A stretch of DNA of 10,893 bases from NCBI GenBank assembly GCA_029857995.1, contig JAOUFZ010000037.1, positions 1 through 10,893 on the forward strand, in the 5' to 3' direction. Positions within the stretch are counted from its first letter, which is position 1. Every line of letters begins with the position of its first letter. The notes beneath the pieces are model-generated. The model ran no database searches. It was not told where the DNA came from and saw only the letters and a program-made list of their open reading frames with translations. Positions 6,328 to 10,893 of this stretch are shown piece after piece. The DNA comes from Dehalococcoidia bacterium. GTDB taxonomy: Bacteria > Chloroflexota > Dehalococcoidia > GIF9 > AB-539-J10. The position numbers were made by a program, and so were the translations under genes.

Positions 6328-7134
6328 GTGGGTACACCTCGGAATTATCAGACACAAGGCATCATCCTAAAACAAACCAAGCTGGGTGAATTCGACAAGA
6401 TTGTCACCATTTACACTCCAGAATTTGGCAAGTTACGGGCAGTAGCTAAGGGAGCTTGTCGTCCCAAGAGCAAGTTGGGCGGCAACGTAGAACCATTGAC
6501 GCATAGCCTGATGTTGCTTGCTAAAGGGCGCAATCTCGATATTGTTACCCAGAGCCAAACGATAAATGGTTTCCTAGCTTTGAAAAGCGATTTATGGCGC
6601 ATGGCTTGCGGGCTTTACGTCTTGGAGCTTATTGATTCCTTCACTGTCGAGGGCGGCGAGAATCGTCCCTTGTTTGATTTGCTGCTGGATATCTTGCACC
6701 AGTTGAGCGAGCCGGATAGCAATGAGACTGCATTGCGTTATTTTGAGCTGCATCTTCTCCACTACCTCGGCTACCGTCCCCAGTTGCGTCGATGTGTCAG
6801 CTGTGACACACCCCTCAAGCCTGTAGTCAATTTCTTCAGCCCCGGCAAGGGGGGGCTGCTGTGCCCTCACTGTCATTCTGAAGAGAATCGCCGCTACGAG
6901 CAGATTGAGACAATCTCAACAAGACCATCTTTTCCCCTTTCGGTCGAGGCCTTGAAGGTTCTTCGTTTGTGGCAAAGCTGTGATTATGCTACTTCAAGGC
7001 GCGTCAAAGTAAAGCCGGAATTATCCCAGGAGTTGGAGCAGGTATTGTGCGAGTATATAAGATATATTGTGCAGCGAGAGCTTAAATCGCTGACCTGGCT
7101 GAAAGAGTTAAGAAAGGAAAGTGTCTCCCTGTGA
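6328..7134 (+). CDS. recO: DNA repair protein RecO
   Basis: A protein of 268 residues that matches RecO, which binds single-stranded DNA and, with RecR, loads RecA during recombinational repair. The N-terminal OB-fold domain (about 1-85) shows QTQGIILKQTKLGEFDKIVT (8-27), PEFGKLRAVAKGACRPKSKL (31-50) and GRNLDIVTQSQTI (67-79). The helical middle and C-terminal part includes a four-cysteine zinc site: Cys156 and Cys159, then Cys179 and Cys182. The start is GTG at 6328; the same frame is stopped by TAG at 6310, and no other start lies between. The Shine-Dalgarno is weak (TTAAGG runs directly into the start codon), so expression may be modest. It has its own probable promoter, and the next gene starts 208 bases later behind another promoter. 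Confidence 0.95.
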   Translation: MGTPRNYQTQGIILKQTKLGEFDKIVTIYTPEFGKLRAVAKGACRPKSKLGGNVEPLTHSLMLLAKGRNLDIVTQSQTINGFLALKSDLWRMACGLYVLELIDSFTVEGGENRPLFDLLLDILHQLSEPDSNETALRYFELHLLHYLGYRPQLRRCVSCDTPLKPVVNFFSPGKGGLLCPHCHSEENRRYEQIETISTRPSFPLSVEALKVLRLWQSCDYATSRRVKVKPELSQELEQVLCEYIRYIVQRELKSLTWLKELRKESVSL

Positions 7135-7143
7135 ACTCAGTAC

Positions 7144-7172
7144 TTGACAAGCATACTAGGGGAGGGTAAAAT
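7144..7172 (+). promoter_or_regulatory. Sigma70-type promoter of trkA-trkH
   Basis: TTGACA (7144-7149), a 17-base spacer and TAAAAT (7167-7172) give the same hexamers and spacing as the promoter at 257-285. It begins only 9 bases after the recO stop and would start a leader of about 164 bases ahead of trkA. Confidence 0.65.
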
Positions 7173-7255
7173 CGTTCGACGCCTAAAAGCGGTGGAATAG
7201 TAAAGTATGTAAATGGAGAGTGCCCAGCATTCTGGATTGACGTTCAAGTTTATTT

Positions 7256-7280
7256 GCTTCTTCATCTGAAGCCTCTTTTT
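7256..7280 (+). terminator. Hairpin with T-run in the trkA leader (possible attenuator)
   Basis: GCTTC (7256-7260) pairs with GAAGC (7268-7272) across a 7-base loop, and CTC plus five Ts follow (7276-7280). The stem is short, so it is at best a weak intrinsic terminator. It lies after the trkA promoter, so it would act on the trk transcript as well as on any read-through from recO. No known riboswitch is recognised upstream of it. Confidence 0.3.
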
Positions 7281-7342
7281 CAGTATTAGTTCTGTGATTC
7301 ATTGAAAGTATGGCAAAATTGACTCGCTGTCGAAGATAAGCA

Positions 7343-7999
7343 ATGTATATCGTAATAGCAGGCTTAAGTGATATAGGGAAGAATCTGGCAGAGCTCCTCG
7401 CTAAGGAAGGGAATGAAGTAATGGTTATAGACCGGGACCCTGCCAAATGCACTGCATTAGCGGAGAATTCCGAAATTGTAGCCATCACAGGAGACGCTGG
7501 CCAGAAATCCACGCTCGAAGAGGCCAGAGTCAGGAATGCCTATGCCTTTGTGGCTGCCGCCGGTGATGACTCGGAAAACCTGATGATTTGTATGATAGCC
7601 AAGGAAATGGGGGTAAAAAGGGTGATTTCCCTTGTGGATGAAGTCGAACATGTAGAAACATTCAAGCAGGCTGGAATTAACTTACAGGTTAACCCAGACG
7701 TGGTAGCAGCCAGGCACATCTACCGCCTGATTTCACAGCCTTATGTCAAGGACTTTCTGTCCTTCGAGAGGGCGGATATCTTCGAAATAGAGATTGAAGA
7801 GGGCATGAAGTGTGTCGGGCGAAGTGTTTCTGAGCTAGCGACCCCACTCGGTGTAAAGGTCCTCGTGGTACAAAGAGGGGAAAGATATCTGGGGGACGAT
7901 AAAGAGATACGACCTAAGGACTGGTTGACTCTCATCGTGAATCGGGAAGTTGCCAAAAGGGGGACCGAGTTCATGGATAGATGGTTCGCCAAAGGGTAG
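7343..7999 (+). CDS. trkA: TrkA/KtrA-type K+ channel regulatory subunit
   Basis: A cytoplasmic protein of 218 residues with one RCK unit: an NAD/nucleotide-binding Rossmann domain (RCK_N, about 1-130) and a ligand-binding RCK_C domain (about 140-202). It gates the TrkH pore encoded next. The nucleotide loop reads GLSDIG (7-12), with Ser where the family usually has the middle Gly of GxGxxG. Asp30, at the end of the second strand (VMVIDRDP, 27-33), is in the place of the ribose-binding acid. ITGDAG (48-53) and VNPDVVAARHI (116-126) are typical of the family. At about half the length of E. coli TrkA it resembles the single-RCK KtrA form, which would assemble as an octameric ring. The ATG at 7343 has only a weak Shine-Dalgarno. 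The gene overlaps trkH by 19 bases. Confidence 0.93.
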   Translation: MYIVIAGLSDIGKNLAELLAKEGNEVMVIDRDPAKCTALAENSEIVAITGDAGQKSTLEEARVRNAYAFVAAAGDDSENLMICMIAKEMGVKRVISLVDEVEHVETFKQAGINLQVNPDVVAARHIYRLISQPYVKDFLSFERADIFEIEIEEGMKCVGRSVSELATPLGVKVLVVQRGERYLGDDKEIRPKDWLTLIVNREVAKRGTEFMDRWFAKG

Positions 8000-9420
8000 G
8001 ATTAACCCTACACATAACTGGCTCATTCCTAAAATACTTCGCGTTAGCCTATATTTTCCCTTTATGTGTAGCTATTTATGATGGCAAGGGTGAGTGGCCC
8101 ATTTACTTGTATTCGCTGCTGCTCACTCTCGGTATCGGACTAATTCTTGAATTTGGATTCAAAACCGCAAGGGAAATAGAGCGTCCCGACGGCTTCACCA
8201 TAGTAGCTTTCACCTGGCTTCTTATTGCCCTCTTCGGCACACTCCCTTACGTATTTCTGGGTTTAGGTTTTCTCGATGCCTTCTTCGAGGCCATGTCTGG
8301 CTTCACTACCACTGGGGCCACCATCCTTAACACCTCAGGAACAGAAGGATTCTTCGCTTTACCGAGAAGTGCCCTCTTATGGCGTAGTCTTACTCAATGG
8401 CTGGGTGGGATGGGGGTCATTGCCCTCTTTGTTGCCATATTGCCCAGACTGGGGGTAGGAGGCTCTCAGCTCTTTGACCGTGAGTTTCCCAGTCCGTTTC
8501 CCGAAAGGCTTCGCCCTCGATTCAGCACCACAGCAAGGCTCCTCTGGACGATTTACATCGGCTTCACCGCGGCTGAGACAGCGCTCCTTTATTTTGGGGC
8601 CAGGCTCCCACTCTTCGACTCGATTTGCATCTCCTTCTCAACTCTTTCCACCGGCGGATTTACCCCTACCATGGCAAGTATCGGGGCCTACGCTAATCCC
8701 CTGGCTGAGTATATCATCATGGCCTTCATGTTCCTCGCGGGTATGAACTTCATAGTTCACTATCATGTTTTGCGTGGAAACTGGAGGGCAATCAAAGACG
8801 ATGAACTCAGGCTTTACGTCATTGTTATTGCGGCCGCTGTCATCTTGTTAATAGTTGCCCAGAACTTTAGCTCATATAGACAAGAGATGTTTCAGGCAAT
8901 CTCAATCATGACTACCACTGGCTTTGTCACTGCTGACTTCGGTTCCTGGCACTCCAGCGCCAAGATGGTGCTTCTGGCTTTGATGTTCATCGGAGCCTGC
9001 GGTGGATCGACCGGTGGGGCAATAAAGGTCGTACGGGTGGTAACCCTGATAAAACATACAGGGGTAATGATGAGAAAGGCCATTTTCCCAAATGCTGTGA
9101 TTCCGCTGAAATACAACCGAAAGCCTCTTCAAGAGGGAATAGTCAGAGATATAATCTCTTTCCTCTTTCTATACATTCTCGTAGCTCTTGTCGCCTCAGT
9201 GATACTCTGTTTCTTAGGGCTCAACATAGAGACGGCAATTTCGGCAGTAGCCGCTACTCTGGGGAATGTCGGGCCCGGTTTAGGTGCTGTGGGTCCTACT
9301 TTGGATTATGCCTGGCTTCCCGACGCAGCCAAAGTCATCTTGATTATGTGTATGTGGTTGGGGCGGTTAGAATTGTTTACCGTTTTCATGATATTTTCTC
9401 CCCGCTTCTGGCAAGGCTAA
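7981..9420 (+). CDS. trkH: TrkH/KtrB-type K+ transporter membrane subunit
   Basis: An inner-membrane protein of 479 residues, the TrkH size, made of four membrane-pore-membrane repeats. The four filter loops are visible: TTTGAT (109-114), STGGFT (223-228), TTTGFVT (311-317) and GNVGPG (428-433), each with the glycine that lines the K+ filter. The stretch CGGSTGGAIKVVR (340-352) matches the intramembrane loop that gates the pore. Hydrophobic segments appear throughout, for example about 41-58, 74-94, 243-259 and 278-294. The ATG at 7981 lies within the last codons of trkA, with little Shine-Dalgarno of its own, so translation is probably coupled. With TrkA it forms the K+ uptake system, usually driven by membrane potential or ions. 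Nothing looks broken. Confidence 0.95.
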   Translation: MVRQRVGLTLHITGSFLKYFALAYIFPLCVAIYDGKGEWPIYLYSLLLTLGIGLILEFGFKTAREIERPDGFTIVAFTWLLIALFGTLPYVFLGLGFLDAFFEAMSGFTTTGATILNTSGTEGFFALPRSALLWRSLTQWLGGMGVIALFVAILPRLGVGGSQLFDREFPSPFPERLRPRFSTTARLLWTIYIGFTAAETALLYFGARLPLFDSICISFSTLSTGGFTPTMASIGAYANPLAEYIIMAFMFLAGMNFIVHYHVLRGNWRAIKDDELRLYVIVIAAAVILLIVAQNFSSYRQEMFQAISIMTTTGFVTADFGSWHSSAKMVLLALMFIGACGGSTGGAIKVVRVVTLIKHTGVMMRKAIFPNAVIPLKYNRKPLQEGIVRDIISFLFLYILVALVASVILCFLGLNIETAISAVAATLGNVGPGLGAVGPTLDYAWLPDAAKVILIMCMWLGRLELFTVFMIFSPRFWQG

Positions 9421-9474
9421 TCAAGCCAGAGTGGCACTTCCAAGTAAGTCTAGGCTATACTTTGCAATAGGTTC

Positions 9475-10290
9475 ATGGTCAAGGTTGCTTTTCAAGGAGA
9501 AAGAGGCGCTTTCAGCGAGGATGCTGCGGCGAAGCTTTTTGGCAGCGATATTGATTTCTTGCCGTGTATCCGACTGAAGAACGCCTTCGAACTCGTGTCG
9601 CAAGACAAGGTTGAATTCGGGGTAGTCCCCTTGGAGAACTCTCAAGCCGGCAGTATCAATGATACCTACGATTTGTTATTGGCATATCCTCTTAACATAT
9701 TTGCTGAAGTTATTCTCAAAGTAAGCCACTGCCTTATGGCTTTGCCGGGGGAAAAGTTGGCTAATATAGCAGCGATTTACTCCCATCCTCAAGCCTTAGC
9801 TCAATGTGAGGAATTTCTAAGTAAACTGCAAGCCGAAATTATGCCTAGCTATGATACCGCGGGCAGTGCCAAAATGATAAAAGAGAAAAAGTTGAGGAAC
9901 TGTGCTGCCATCGCCAGCAAGAGAGCTGCCGATATCTATGGGCTGGAGATCCTGGCACCGGAAATTGAAACGAATGTCAACAACTACACCAAATTTGTGG
10001 CTATCTCAAAGCAGGAAGCCAGACCTGCCCAGAGAAACAAGACATCTCTGGTTTTTGCCGCTGAACATAAGCCTGGCTCCCTATACAGGATTTTGGGTAT
10101 CTTTGCTACGAGGGATATAAATTTAACAAAATTGGAGTCCAGACCGAGCCGAACTAAGCCCTGGGAATACGTTTTTTATGCTGATTTCGAGGGTCACTTA
10201 GATGGCAAAGTTTACAAGGAAGCTGTGACAGAGTTACAGAGAGAAGCTGCCTTCGTTAAGATACTTGGCTCCTATCCTCAAGCCACCTGA
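9475..10290 (+). CDS. pheA: Prephenate dehydratase (PDT plus ACT domain)
   Basis: A protein of 271 residues, the usual size for a monofunctional prephenate dehydratase, which turns prephenate into phenylpyruvate in phenylalanine synthesis. The catalytic domain (about 1-180) shows VAFQGERGAFSEDAA (4-18), VPLENSQAGSINDTYDLL (51-68) and SHPQALAQC (103-111). The TRF catalytic motif is present as Thr172-Lys173-Phe174, with Lys replacing Arg. The C-terminal ACT domain (about 190-268) has HKPGSLYRIL (198-207) and LESRPSRTKPWEY (220-232), the phenylalanine-sensing motifs, so feedback inhibition by Phe is expected. There is no chorismate mutase domain. The ATG has only a weak upstream AGG. The gene lies 54 bases after trkH with no clear terminator or promoter between, so it is probably co-transcribed, although the functions are unrelated. 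Confidence 0.94.
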   Translation: MVKVAFQGERGAFSEDAAAKLFGSDIDFLPCIRLKNAFELVSQDKVEFGVVPLENSQAGSINDTYDLLLAYPLNIFAEVILKVSHCLMALPGEKLANIAAIYSHPQALAQCEEFLSKLQAEIMPSYDTAGSAKMIKEKKLRNCAAIASKRAADIYGLEILAPEIETNVNNYTKFVAISKQEARPAQRNKTSLVFAAEHKPGSLYRILGIFATRDINLTKLESRPSRTKPWEYVFYADFEGHLDGKVYKEAVTELQREAAFVKILGSYPQAT

Positions 10291-10371
10291 AGTTGAGCTG
10301 CCAATAACCCCACTTCTCCAATCCTGTTCGGATTCTGGGAACCTCCTGCCAGCCTTCTCTTTGGTAAAAGG

Positions 10372-10893
10372 CTACGCTGCTCTTCTCACTAAGAAAAACA
10401 ACGGAATTGATATTAGCTCCATGACCACGGCAAACAGGATTAGGTAGTTGATAGAAGGCTCATATAGTAGCCCCATCAGGGTGCCTCCCAGAAGCCAGCC
10501 GGCTCCATACGCTGTATTGAAGACTCCGTAGGCAAATCCCCTCCGCTCTATAGGTGTTAAATCAGCGATGGCAGCACGCATAATCGTTTCCTGAATTCCC
10601 ATGACCATACCCCATAATATTATGCCCATTAGCACCAGGCTGTAGCTATGGGAAAAGGCCAGGAAGGGAATGGGCAAGGTTAACAAAGGGACTGCCAATA
10701 ATGATATAAGCCCAATCCTATCGTACGTTTTGCCTACCACAAGAGCTGCCAGAGCATCCACACCCATAGCAATGGCGTAAATTATGGGAATTTGAGCATC
10801 CGGGACGATACCTTCGACATGGAGATGGTAGGAAATTAACTGGAAATTGGCGAATCCGGCCACAGAAAACAGAGAAAATATAGTGTAGAGCCA
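10372..10893 (-). CDS. MFS transporter, C-terminal half (cut by window edge)
   Basis: The frame is open to the window edge, so the N-terminal part lies beyond it; the GTG at 10863 is internal rather than a start. The visible 173 residues form six hydrophobic segments, matching the second half (TM7-12) of a major facilitator superfamily permease. The loop after the second visible segment carries VGKTYDRIG (counted from the GTG, about 43-51), the D-R motif found at the repeat of MFS motif A between TM8 and TM9. A segment with RAAIADLTPIERRG is typical of the TM10-11 loop. It ends in a short basic tail, RRAA. The substrate cannot be told. The gene converges with pheA, and their stops are 81 bases apart. 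Confidence 0.85.
   Translation of the reverse strand, partial: WLYTIFSLFSVAGFANFQLISYHLHVEGIVPDAQIPIIYAIAMGVDALAALVVGKTYDRIGLISLLAVPLLTLPIPFLAFSHSYSLVLMGIILWGMVMGIQETIMRAAIADLTPIERRGFAYGVFNTAYGAGWLLGGTLMGLLYEPSINYLILFAVVMELISIPLFFLVRRAA

Noticed and set aside
7173..7342. c-di-AMP (ydaO-type) riboswitch ahead of trkA
   Set aside because: Expected from context, but I could not find the conserved sequence blocks of that riboswitch; only a short hairpin and T-run are visible.
9456..9461. TATACT as a -10 box for pheA
   Set aside because: No acceptable -35 lies 16-18 bases upstream, and the start would fall only about 7 bases before the ATG.
10351..10373. AGCCTT/AAGGCT hairpin between pheA and the MFS gene as a terminator
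   Set aside because: The stem is only 6 pairs with an 11-base loop, it overlaps the MFS stop codon, and no T-run follows on either strand.

Overview
The window reads as a piece of a bacterial chromosome with moderate GC content. It contains no RNA genes, insertion sequences or CRISPR arrays that I can see. The gene mix is two acyl-CoA dehydrogenases, two alpha-type subunits of NDP-forming acyl-CoA synthetase, RecO, a single-RCK TrkA with TrkH, a prephenate dehydratase and an MFS transporter. This mix and the flavour of the RecO protein would fit an anaerobic or subsurface Chloroflexota (Dehalococcoidia-like) organism. That placement is an inference from protein style, not a search result.

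Left half (about 257-6132): acyl-CoA metabolism. A strong sigma70-type promoter (257-285) drives two tandem acyl-CoA dehydrogenase genes (341-1525 and 1550-2683), 24 bases apart, each with an excellent Shine-Dalgarno. The first keeps the usual FAD/substrate motifs. The second has a degenerate FAD-loop region, which suggests a heteromeric enzyme. Facing them is an acyl-CoA synthetase alpha-type gene on the minus strand (2835-4286, TTG start). Its divergent paralogue lies at 4708-6132 on the plus strand. The 421-base region between the paralogues holds a promoter for each direction and a 13-base tandem repeat overlapping the minus-strand -35. No ATP-grasp (beta) subunit is present here, so the synthetases would need a partner encoded elsewhere. 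The likely role is activation and alpha,beta-dehydrogenation of a carboxylic acid; the substrate cannot be told from the sequence.

Right half (about 6158-10893): housekeeping genes. recO (6328-7134, GTG start) follows its own TATAAT-containing promoter. A second strong promoter (7144-7172) leads, after a leader of about 160 bases with a hairpin and T-run, into trkA and trkH (overlapping by 19 bases), which form a K+ uptake system. A prephenate dehydratase gene (pheA) follows 54 bases later and is probably read from the same transcript. The window ends in the C-terminal half of an MFS transporter on the minus strand, convergent with pheA and cut off by the window edge.

I did not find a clearly new multi-gene system. 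The points most worth a second look are the unequal ACAD pair, the beta-less divergent synthetase paralogues with their repeat-bearing shared control region, and the structured leaders ahead of recO and trkA.
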